From contig CALZJL010000007.1 in assembly GCA_945787625.1 (NCBI GenBank), positions 1 through 22,182 on the forward strand: a stretch of DNA of 22,182 nt, read 5' to 3'. How positions within the stretch are numbered: the first letter of the stretch is position 1; the number at the start of each line of letters is the position of its first letter. Position numbers and translations under genes: made by a program. The notes below the pieces were generated by a model. It saw only the letters and a list, made by a program, of their open reading frames with translations, made no database searches and was not told the DNA's origin. Shown here in pieces: positions 16,361 to 22,182 of the stretch. This DNA comes from an uncultured Prevotellaceae bacterium (lineage in GTDB: Bacteria > Bacteroidota > Bacteroidia > Bacteroidales > Bacteroidaceae).

Positions 16361-17038
16361 ATGATACAGGTATCGGGAGTAACAAAGAGTTTCGGATCTT
16401 TGCAGGTCCTCAAAGGGATAGACCTCACTATTGACCGCGGTGAGGTGGTCAGCATCGTCGGTCAGAGTGGAGCAGGCAAGACTACGCTGCTCCAGATCAT
16501 GGGCACGCTCGATGCTCCGACTTCGGGTATGGTGAGTATCAACTCGCAGCAGATTACCGGACTGAGCCAAAAGCAGTTAGCTAAATTTCGCAACCGTCAC
16601 ATAGGCTTTGTCTTCCAGTTTCACCAGCTGCTGCCCGAATTTACCGCTTTGGAAAATGTCATGATGCCTGCATATATTGCAGGAACATCTCGCCAGGAGG
16701 CAGAGCAGCGTGCCATGGAGCTACTGTCGTTTATGGGACTTGCTGAGCGTGCCCATCACAAGCCCGGCGAGCTTTCAGGCGGAGAGTGTCAGCGTGTGGC
16801 TGTGGCGCGCGCGCTTGTCAACAAGCCTGATGTCATTCTCGCTGATGAGCCTTCGGGCAGTCTCGATACCACAAACAAGGAGGAGCTGCATCGTCTCTTT
16901 TTTGAGTTGCGTGACCGTTATGGCCAGACATTCGTCATCGTGACCCACGATGAGACCCTGGCGTCTCTCACCGACCGTACTATCCGTATGAAGGACGGAC
17001 AGATCATTGAAGTTATGGCAAACAATCGTGAAGCGTGA
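16361..17038 (+). CDS. lolD: LolD-like ABC transporter ATPase
   Basis: A 225-residue stand-alone ATPase of the MacB/LolD group. Walker A is GQSGAGKT (34-41), the Q-loop is in [12 protein letters not shown], the signature [15 protein letters not shown] starts at 138, Walker B is [12 protein letters not shown] (158-169), and the switch His is H196 in VTHDE. The [16 protein letters not shown] stretch is typical of LolD, which drives release of lipoproteins from the inner membrane for delivery to the outer membrane. No permease (LolC/E) is encoded nearby, so the partner must lie elsewhere, and a FtsE- or MacB-like role is not excluded. It starts 18 bases after the antiporter stop. Confidence 0.85.
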   Translation: MIQVSGVTKSFGSLQVLKGIDLTIDRGEVVSIVGQSGAGKTTLLQIMGTLDAPTSGMVSINSQQITGLSQKQLAKFRNRHIGFVFQFHQLLPEFTALENVMMPAYIAGTSRQEAEQRAMELLSFMGLAERAHHKPGELSGGECQRVAVARALVNKPDVILADEPSGSLDTTNKEELHRLFFELRDRYGQTFVIVTHDETLASLTDRTIRMKDGQIIEVMANNREA

Positions 17039-17041
17039 ATC

Positions 17042-17914
17042 ATGAAAACAGATATACAAATCGGCAGAATCAATACTTTGCGTCTCACCAAACGTGTAGA
17101 CTTCGGTTATTATTTGGACGGAGGTCCTGTATGTGGCGAGATACTCTTGCCTAATGGTGAAGTGCCTGAAGGCGTGGAGTTTACTCACCCCCAAGACGTC
17201 GATGTCCTCATCTATCTCGATCAAGATGAGCGACTCGTGGCTACTATGCACCGTCCTTTGGCACAGGTGGGTGATTTCGCTTGTCTTGAAGTAGCTTGGG
17301 TCAACAACTTCGGTGCCTTCCTGCACTGGGGGCCAAAGAAAGATTTGTTCGTGCCATTTCGCGAGCAGAAAATGAAGATGGTCAAGGGACAAAGATACAT
17401 AGTACATATCCACCTCGATGACGAGAGCAAGCGCATAATGGCGAGCGCAAAGATAGAGAAGTGGCTCACCCCCACGCCAGACAATCTACGTGTGGGAATG
17501 AAGGTAGACTGTCTCGTATGGCAGAAGACCGACATAGGTTTCAAGGCTATTATACTGCCAGGCTTCTCTCATGACCAAGGAGCCGTAGGAGTCATATACG
17601 ACAACCAGATATTCCGCCCCCTCTTTGCCGGCAACCGAATCTCCGCGTATATTAATAAGGTGCGTCCTGACGGAAAAGTAGATCTTGCTTTGGAGCGTGG
17701 GCGAGCTGCGACCGACGATTTCTCCGACACTCTCCTGCATTATCTCGAAGGACACGGCCCAACAATACCCTATAGCGACAAGACTCCGGCGCAAGACATA
17801 TATACGGAGTTTGGAGTAAGCAAGAAGCTATTCAAGAGAGCAATCGGTGACCTTTACAGGCGTAGGCTCATCAGCATAGGTGAAGACTCGATAAGTCTGT
17901 TGGGGCGGGACTAA
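17042..17914 (+). CDS. CvfB-like S1-domain RNA-binding protein
   Basis: A 290-residue protein of the CvfB/YitL family. There are S1-like barrels in the N-terminal two thirds: IGRINTLRLTKRVDFGYYL, then a clearer S1 at about 75-145 with VNNFGAFLHWGPKKDLFVPFREQ. A winged-helix-like end follows (EFGVSKKLFKRAIGDLYRRRLI). S. aureus CvfB affects virulence gene expression and binds RNA; the role here is unknown but likely RNA-related. It starts 3 bases after the lolD stop, so the two are probably coupled. Its stop is 6 bases from the convergent porT stop, with no room for a separate terminator. Confidence 0.85.
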   Translation: MKTDIQIGRINTLRLTKRVDFGYYLDGGPVCGEILLPNGEVPEGVEFTHPQDVDVLIYLDQDERLVATMHRPLAQVGDFACLEVAWVNNFGAFLHWGPKKDLFVPFREQKMKMVKGQRYIVHIHLDDESKRIMASAKIEKWLTPTPDNLRVGMKVDCLVWQKTDIGFKAIILPGFSHDQGAVGVIYDNQIFRPLFAGNRISAYINKVRPDGKVDLALERGRAATDDFSDTLLHYLEGHGPTIPYSDKTPAQDIYTEFGVSKKLFKRAIGDLYRRRLISIGEDSISLLGRD

Positions 17915-17920
17915 GCGTAG

Positions 17921-18643
17921 CTATTCAAAATAAAACGAGAGCACAATCATCGAGCTTCGTCCGCGATCTACGCTATTGGTGAACTTCATCATTGACTTGT
18001 CGAGGAGGTCATCGCGTTTCCTGCTGATAATGTCCAGCAGACCAAAGCAGAATTTCAGCTCGGGAATCAGTTTGAAGTATGGCAGATAAAGGTCACACCC
18101 CAAGCCTACTTCGACATACAGGTCAAAGACCTTGGGTTTGAAAGCTTCCTGGTCAAACTTGTTGAGACTGAATGTGGGCGACAGGCCAAAGGTGAAATAG
18201 GGGCGGAAGTTGTTGTAGCGAGGCGCAGCCGCCTTGAGTGAGATGGGAGCAGCCAGATAGTAGGTCTGCATATTCTGGATAGTGTCCCGATTGGAAATAT
18301 TCTCCCTCATCTTGAGAAATTTCTGACCGAAATGCAGTGTGGGGGTCAGACGCAGTTCAAGATATTTGTTGAGACGCAGCGCGCCGAGTACACCTACGCT
18401 GAAGCCAGGGTTGTATTTGCTGCACTCCGTGAACCATTGCTCTCCCGAAGCAGCATCGATACAGCCATTGTTTTTCAACTCCAAATCCATGAAGTTCATG
18501 CCAACGAAGAACCCCCAGTGCAGTTGGCGGTTGTCTATCCACGGCTTGTTCATAATGCGCTCACGCTGGGCACACACATTCGAGTGTACACACGCCAACA
18601 AGAGCAGCGTGACTGCGGTCAATCTCGTTACATACTTCATCAT
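17921..18643 (-). CDS. porT: PorT-like outer-membrane beta-barrel protein
   Basis: A 240-residue exported protein. The signal peptide (basic start, hydrophobic core TAVTLLLLACV, probable cleavage after VCA near residue 25) is followed by a beta-strand-rich barrel: LHWGFFVGMNFMDLEL, LGALRLNKYLELRLTPTLHFG, YYLAAPISLKAAAPR, RPYFTFGLSPTF, ending LSFYFE with a terminal aromatic residue as outer-membrane proteins have. The pattern fits PorT/SprT, a component needed for type IX secretion in Porphyromonas and Flavobacterium. Other barrels of the same Pfam group look alike, and no other secretion gene is in the window. The ATG at 18643 or the next one at 18640 is chosen because both precede the signal peptide; the open frame extends further but reads AT-rich intergenic DNA. 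Confidence 0.75.
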   Translation of the reverse strand: MMKYVTRLTAVTLLLLACVHSNVCAQRERIMNKPWIDNRQLHWGFFVGMNFMDLELKNNGCIDAASGEQWFTECSKYNPGFSVGVLGALRLNKYLELRLTPTLHFGQKFLKMRENISNRDTIQNMQTYYLAAPISLKAAAPRYNNFRPYFTFGLSPTFSLNKFDQEAFKPKVFDLYVEVGLGCDLYLPYFKLIPELKFCFGLLDIISRKRDDLLDKSMMKFTNSVDRGRSSMIVLSFYFE

Positions 18644-18723
18644 AACATTGTTTATAACAGAAAAAAGACATAAAATATTGCAATAAATGCCCCATAATGT
18701 CACTATAAGGATAATTTTATACC

Positions 18724-18731
18724 CAAAAATA
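18724..18731 (-). promoter_or_regulatory. Possible -7 box of porT
   Basis: On the minus strand TATTTTTG fits TAnnTTTG, about 80 bases before the porT ATG, without a -33 TTTG at the right spacing. The call is weak because the region is AT-rich. Confidence 0.3.
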
Positions 18732-18753
18732 GGTATAATACGCAAAAAATGCC

Positions 18754-18761
18754 TATCTTTG
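18754..18761 (+). promoter_or_regulatory. -7 box of the ferredoxin gene promoter
   Basis: TATCTTTG is the same as the box before yicC. Transcription would start near 18767, leaving an A-rich leader of about 46 bases. No good -33 TTTG is seen. The 169-base gap 18644-18812 holds this box and the weak porT box. Confidence 0.55.
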
Positions 18762-18812
18762 TCGTGAAAAACGCAAAACAGGAAAACAACTAATAATTAA
18801 AACAACAAGATT

Positions 18813-18977
18813 ATGGCTTACGTAATTAGTGACGAGTGTGTAGCTTGCGGCACATGTATCGACGAGTGTCCAGTAGGAGCAATCTCTGAGGGCGACAAGT
18901 ATTCAATTAACCCAGACGAGTGTACAGAGTGTGGCACATGTGCAGATGCTTGCCCAAGCGGTGCAATATCACTCTAA
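18813..18977 (+). CDS. 2[4Fe-4S] ferredoxin, clostridial type
   Basis: A 54-residue ferredoxin. Two CxxCxxCxxxCP motifs are present: C9, C12, C15, C19 and C37, C40, C43, C47, each followed by Pro, so both low-potential clusters should be complete. The two halves are internally similar (DECVACGTCIDECPVGAIS and DECTECGTCADACPSGAIS), the usual ancient duplication. It would carry electrons for cytoplasmic enzymes such as pyruvate:ferredoxin oxidoreductase in an anaerobe. It has its own promoter-like box and a strong terminator, so it is a single-gene unit, and the A-rich leader suggests good translation. Its redox partners are not in the window. Confidence 0.95.
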   Translation: MAYVISDECVACGTCIDECPVGAISEGDKYSINPDECTECGTCADACPSGAISL

Positions 18978-19012
18978 GAGGAGCGACACGTCGTCAGACA
19001 CCACACACATCG

Positions 19013-19047
19013 AGACCTTGACTTGCGTCAGGGTCTTTATTTTTTTC
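19013..19047 (+). terminator. Intrinsic terminator after the ferredoxin gene
   Basis: AGACCTTGAC (19013-19022) and GTCAGGGTCT (19027-19036) form a 10-bp stem with one G-U pair and a TTGC loop, followed by a T-rich run (TTATTTTTTTC). This is a textbook factor-independent terminator, placed before the rplS promoter. Confidence 0.9.
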
Positions 19048-19055
19048 TCAAAACT

Positions 19056-19087
19056 CTTGCGTATGTCACTAATTATCCGTACCTTTG
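19056..19087 (+). promoter_or_regulatory. Promoter of rplS
   Basis: CTTG (19056-19059) and TACCTTTG (19080-19087) are 20 bases apart, fitting -33/-7 elements. Transcription would start near 19093, well before the rplS ATG. Confidence 0.65.
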
Positions 19088-19093
19088 CACCCG

Positions 19094-19183
19094 CTTTCCC
19101 ATAGGTCGCTGGCGGGGAGATGTGTTACTCGTTATGCCTATTGGTGATCGACAAACAACCTTTTAAATCAAAAACTAACAAAA
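19094..19183 (+). promoter_or_regulatory. Long structured 5' leader of rplS
   Basis: About 90 bases separate the predicted transcription start from the rplS ATG, far more than for the other genes here (about 8-46). Bases 19099-19105 (CCATAGG) can pair with 19137-19144 (CCTATTGG) through a stem with one bulged base, enclosing a G-rich segment (GGCGGGGAG). The last 30 bases are A-rich and unstructured. An autoregulatory ribosomal-protein leader is a reasonable guess, not shown. Confidence 0.4.
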
Positions 19184-19549
19184 ATGGCAGATTTGATTAA
19201 GATTGCTGAAGAAGCATTTGCTACGGGCAAGAGCCACCCTGCGTTCAAGGCTGGCGACACAGTGACTGTGGCATACAAGATTGTCGAGGGCAACAAGGAG
19301 CGTGTCCAGTTGTACCGTGGTGTTGTCATCAAGATTTCAGGTCATGGCGACAAGAAGCGTTTCACCGTGCGCAAGATGTCAGGCACAGTTGGAGTGGAGC
19401 GTATCTTCCCCATTGAGTCGCCAGCTATCGAAAGCATCACCGTCAACAAGGTAGGTAAGGTACGTCGCGCCAAGCTTTACTACTTGCGCAATCTTACCGG
19501 CAAGAAGGCTCGTATCGCTGAAAAGCGCGTGAACGCCAAGGAAGCTTGA
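19184..19549 (+). CDS. rplS: 50S ribosomal protein bL19
   Basis: A 121-residue ribosomal protein at the interface of the two subunits. The core is complete: [59 protein letters not shown], and the basic C-terminus [23 protein letters not shown]. The length matches the family, with a short extension at the end. Here rplS stands alone with its own promoter and hairpin, instead of in the rpsP-rimM-trmD-rplS cluster common elsewhere; rimM is 15 kb away on the other strand. Confidence 0.98.
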   Translation: MADLIKIAEEAFATGKSHPAFKAGDTVTVAYKIVEGNKERVQLYRGVVIKISGHGDKKRFTVRKMSGTVGVERIFPIESPAIESITVNKVGKVRRAKLYYLRNLTGKKARIAEKRVNAKEA

Positions 19550-19574
19550 TTTTGAGCATTTCCAAGACAAAGAT

Positions 19575-19613
19575 AGAGGACTCATCTGCAAAACCATATC
19601 AGATGAGTCCTCT
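19575..19613. terminator. Terminator hairpin between rplS and the aminotransferase gene
   Basis: AGAGGACTCATCTG (19575-19588) pairs perfectly with CAGATGAGTCCTCT (19600-19613), a 14-bp stem with an 11-base loop. TTCTCTTA follows on the plus strand. It lies in the 101-base gap between convergent genes, so it may end transcripts from both sides. Confidence 0.8.
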
Positions 19614-19650
19614 TCTCTTATGTCATAAGGTAGTCAGCCTGTATGGCATA

Positions 19651-20847
19651 TTATTTTAGTTTAGCCAGTGCTTCCTTGATGCGGCGTAGAGCCTCGATAA
19701 TGTTCTCATCGCTTGTAGCGTATGACATACGGAAGCATTCTGGCGAGCCAAAAGCATCTCCACCTACTGTAGCAACGTGACCTACCTCGAGCAAATACAT
19801 AGCCAAATCTGTACTATTACTAATAGTGCGCTCTCCATCGCTCTTTCCGAAGAAGCTGCTACATTTGGGGAAGAGATAGAAGGCACCTTGTGGGTCATTG
19901 ACCTCAAGACCAGGAATCTCCCTTGCCAAAGAAACGATGAGGTTTTTGCGGCGCTCAAATGCCCGACGCATATCTTCGACACACTGCTGGTCTCCAGCAA
20001 AAGCAGCCTCTGCCGCTTTCTGGCTTACAGAGCAAGGGCCACTGGTGTACTGTCCCTGTAGTTTGTTGCAACCTTTTACTATCCATTCGGGAGCAGCAAT
20101 GAATCCTATACGCCAACCAGTCATAGCGTAAGCCTTGGATACTCCGTTGATGATTACCACACGATCTTTGATGTCGTCAAACTGCGCCATAGAGGCGTGT
20201 GAACCAACATAATTGATATGCTCGTAGATTTCGTCGGCAAGGACTATGACGCGTGGATATTTGAGGAGTACCTCTTTGAGAGCATAGAGCTCGTCCTTTG
20301 TGTAGACGCTTCCTGTCGGGTTTGACGGAGAGCAAAGGATAAGTGCACGAGTCTGTGGCGTGATAGCCTTTTCGAGTTGCTCAGGAGTAATCTTGAAGTC
20401 CTGCTCTATCTTTGCCTCGACATAGACAGGAGTGCCCTCGGCGAGCAGAACCATCTGTGGGTAGCTGACCCAGTAAGGAGCAGGAATTATGACCTCATCT
20501 CCAGCGTTTACGAGAGCCATGATGGCATTGCACACACTCTGTTTCGCACCATTTGAGCAGAGAATCTGCGCAGGCGTATAGTCCAAGTTGTTTTCGTTCT
20601 TCAGCTTGTTGACAATAGCCTTCTTAAGCTCAGGATAGCCCGGCACGGGACTATAACGGCTCCAGTTGTCTTCTACCGCCTTGATGGCAGCAGCCTTGAT
20701 GTGGTCCGGAGTGTTGAAATCAGGTTCGCCGACACTCATGTTGATAATGTCGATACCTGCGGCCTTCATCTCGCTACTCTTCTGGCTCATGGCGAGTGTG
20801 GCACTTGGTTGCAGACGATTCAGTCTGTCAGAAAGGGTGTTGATCAT
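19651..20847 (-). CDS. aspC: Class I pyridoxal-phosphate aminotransferase, probably aspartate aminotransferase
   Basis: Transfers the amino group between aspartate and 2-oxoglutarate in the cytoplasm. The 398-residue sequence is of the AspB/I-gamma type: SVGEPDFNTPDHI, SRYSPVPGYPELKKAI, PAPYWVSYP, SPSNPTGSVY (N176), LADEIYEHI (D205, Y208), and GVSKAYAMTGWRIGF with the Schiff-base Lys K238 and phosphate-binding R246. PDFN near the start and the K238 context match bacterial aspartate or aspartate/prephenate aminotransferases, so the second substrate is open. It begins 27 bases after ribBA on the same strand and is likely co-transcribed with it. Aspartate links it to Asd in this window. Confidence 0.92.
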   Translation of the reverse strand: MINTLSDRLNRLQPSATLAMSQKSSEMKAAGIDIINMSVGEPDFNTPDHIKAAAIKAVEDNWSRYSPVPGYPELKKAIVNKLKNENNLDYTPAQILCSNGAKQSVCNAIMALVNAGDEVIIPAPYWVSYPQMVLLAEGTPVYVEAKIEQDFKITPEQLEKAITPQTRALILCSPSNPTGSVYTKDELYALKEVLLKYPRVIVLADEIYEHINYVGSHASMAQFDDIKDRVVIINGVSKAYAMTGWRIGFIAAPEWIVKGCNKLQGQYTSGPCSVSQKAAEAAFAGDQQCVEDMRRAFERRKNLIVSLAREIPGLEVNDPQGAFYLFPKCSSFFGKSDGERTISNSTDLAMYLLEVGHVATVGGDAFGSPECFRMSYATSDENIIEALRRIKEALAKLK

Positions 20848-20874
20848 TTTTATCTTGTAGTTTTAGTGTTTTGT

Positions 20875-22080
20875 TCAAAGCTTATGCCCCATGCGTGTCC
20901 GCTTGGTTTCGAGATAGCGTCTATTGTAGACATTAGGCTCGATGATGACAGGTATATTCTCTACTATCTCCAGCCCATAGCTTTCCAGTCCTACACGTTT
21001 TACAGGATTGTTGGTGATGAGTCGTATCTTGCTTATGCCGAGGTGGCGCAGTATCTCAGCACCCACACCATACTCGCGTTCATCAGGTTGGAAGCCGAGG
21101 TGTATATTAGCATCGACAGTGTCATCGCCCTGCTCTTGGAGCTGGTACGCACGAATCTTGTTCATCAGACCAATTCCGCGACCTTCTTGCTGCAGATATA
21201 TGACAGCACCGCAGCCCTCCTTCTCTATCATAGTCATGGCCTGATGGAGTTGCTCTCCACAGTCGCAACGCTTCGAGCCGAATATGTCGCCAGTCATGCA
21301 GCTTGAGTGCATACGTACCAAGACCGGCTGCTCGCTGGTCCATGTGCCTTTGAAGATGGCGATATGTTCGAGGCCGTTACTCTTCTGGCGGAAAGGGATG
21401 ATGCGGAAGTGCCCCCATTGTGTAGGCAAGTCAGCCTCCACACCTTTTTCTACGAGAGACTCCTGACGGAGACGGTATGCTATGAGATCCTTGATAGCTA
21501 TTATCTTGAGACCATGTTGGCGTGCGACCTCCTTGAGTTGAGGCATACGTGCCATGGTGCCATCATCGTTGAGAATCTCAATGAGGGCTGCGGCAGGCTG
21601 TAGTCCGCTGAGGCGAGCCAGGTCAATAGCAGCCTCAGTATGTCCAGCGCGTTTCAGAGTGCCACGATCTTGTGCGTAGAGCGGATTGATATGCCCCGGA
21701 CGCCCGAAGTCTGAAGGCTTGCACTGAGGGTCAGCAAGAGCACGGATTGTAGCAGCACGGTCATGGGCAGAGACTCCCGTAGTACACCCCTTGAGCAAAT
21801 CTACGGTCACGGTAAATGGCGTGCCGAGCATACTTGTGTTGACCTGTACCTGGTGTTCAAGCTCCAGTTCGCGTGCCCTTGATATGGTTATTGGGGCACA
21901 GAGCACTCCTCGACCATATTTAAGCATGAAGTTAACCTTCTCTTCGGTGATAAGCTCTGCAGCAGTAATGAAGTCGCCCTCGTTCTCGCGGTCTTCGTCG
22001 TCAACCACAATCACAAACTTGCCTTGGCGAAAGTCTTCGATGGCATCTTCGATTGTGCTGAGTTTGATTTCGTTGTTCAT
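20875..22080 (-). CDS. ribBA: Bifunctional DHBP synthase / GTP cyclohydrolase II
   Basis: A 401-residue fusion that starts both branches of riboflavin synthesis. Residues 1 to about 205 are 3,4-dihydroxy-2-butanone 4-phosphate synthase: [13 protein letters not shown] (26-38), [13 protein letters not shown], and [16 protein letters not shown]. Residues about 215-401 are GTP cyclohydrolase [22 protein letters not shown] with the three zinc ligands C261, C272 and C274, [11 protein letters not shown] (295-305), and TNNPVKR. Both halves look intact, so the protein should make dihydroxybutanone phosphate and the pyrimidine precursor in one chain. The rest of the rib pathway is not in the window. 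Upstream is an A/C-rich leader with a 16-base tandem repeat; I see no FMN riboswitch in the 102 bases available. Confidence 0.97.
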   Translation of the reverse strand: MNNEIKLSTIEDAIEDFRQGKFVIVVDDEDRENEGDFITAAELITEEKVNFMLKYGRGVLCAPITISRARELELEHQVQVNTSMLGTPFTVTVDLLKGCTTGVSAHDRAATIRALADPQCKPSDFGRPGHINPLYAQDRGTLKRAGHTEAAIDLARLSGLQPAAALIEILNDDGTMARMPQLKEVARQHGLKIIAIKDLIAYRLRQESLVEKGVEADLPTQWGHFRIIPFRQKSNGLEHIAIFKGTWTSEQPVLVRMHSSCMTGDIFGSKRCDCGEQLHQAMTMIEKEGCGAVIYLQQEGRGIGLMNKIRAYQLQEQGDDTVDANIHLGFQPDEREYGVGAEILRHLGISKIRLITNNPVKRVGLESYGLEIVENIPVIIEPNVYNRRYLETKRTRMGHKL

Positions 22081-22084
22081 ATTT

Positions 22085-22117
22085 TTGTTGTTTAGTTGTT
22101 TTGTTGTTTAGTTGTTT
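22085..22117. repeat. 16-base tandem repeat in the ribBA leader
   Basis: TTGTTGTTTAGTTGTT occurs twice head to tail (22085-22100 and 22101-22116), followed by degenerate GGTTGGTTGTTTT. Read as ribBA leader it is an AAC/AAA-rich, unstructured stretch just before the start codon. It may simply be a slippage-prone, well-translated leader. Confidence 0.7.
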
Positions 22118-22182
22118 GGTTGGTTGTTTTGTGAGGTTGTCCCGTCAATGCTTTCAGGTTTTAATAGTCAGGGTAAATAACC

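Noticed and set aside
18644..18745. Longer porT product starting at 18745
   Set aside because: The added residues are hydrophobic and come from AT-rich intergenic sequence. The start at 18643 places a normal signal peptide at the N-terminus.
22081..22182. FMN riboswitch before ribBA
   Set aside because: The conserved riboswitch cores were not seen in the 102 bases available. The aptamer could lie beyond the window edge, so absence is not proven.
22161..22182. Possible 3' end of an upstream minus-strand gene (codons reading VIYPDY then stop at 22161)
   Set aside because: Only six codons are visible, too few to support a gene.
1..22182. tRNA or rRNA genes, CRISPR array, transposase, phage or toxin-antitoxin genes
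   Set aside because: Intergenic stretches were read on both strands and none showed a cloverleaf, regular spaced repeats or mobile-element coding sequence; every substantial gene is a housekeeping family member.

Overview
The window looks like ordinary chromosomal backbone of a Bacteroidota bacterium, most likely order Bacteroidales. Four things point there: a short (286 aa) primary sigma factor without region 1.1; several intergenic TAnnTTTG boxes, the -7 element of Bacteroidota promoters; a DUF4290 protein and a PorT-type outer-membrane protein, both typical of this phylum; and A-rich sequence rather than Shine-Dalgarno motifs before most start codons. Coding density is high. No gap exceeds about 210 bases, and I saw no tRNA, rRNA, CRISPR array or insertion sequence.

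Layout. (1) 1-680, plus: 3' part of a ttcA-like tRNA thiolation gene, cut by the window start. (2) 677-7903, minus: an eight-gene run in transcription order yicC, gmk, tsaB, DUF4290 gene, murA, rimM, dxr, rseP, with gaps of 34 bases or less and two ATGA overlaps. It mixes RNA/translation functions (YicC, TsaB, RimM), GMP phosphorylation, peptidoglycan (MurA), isoprenoids (Dxr) and envelope proteolysis (RseP). (3) 8025-9709, plus, divergent from yicC: nadD and a compact Gfo/Idh/MocA protein related to family GH109. (4) 9697-10557, minus: primary sigma factor. (5) 10728-12994, plus: glycyl-tRNA synthetase and an FKBP-type lipoprotein, ending at a 37-bp perfect palindrome. (6) 13066-14082, minus: asd. 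(7) 14207-17914, plus: CPA2 antiporter with a cytoplasmic tail, a LolD-like ATPase and a CvfB-like RNA-binding protein. (8) 17921-18643, minus: porT-like gene. (9) 18813-19549, plus: a 54-aa 2[4Fe-4S] ferredoxin and rplS, each with its own promoter and hairpin terminator. (10) 19651-22080, minus: ribBA followed by an aspartate aminotransferase gene.

The sigma factor encoded here is of the type expected to read the promoter boxes seen between the other genes. I found no clearly novel system such as a defence island or mobile element. The points most worth a second look are a MurA with Asp in place of the fosfomycin-target Cys, the compact cytoplasmic GH109-like protein, the structured long leader of rplS, the 37-bp palindrome between fkbp and asd, and the DUF4290 protein.
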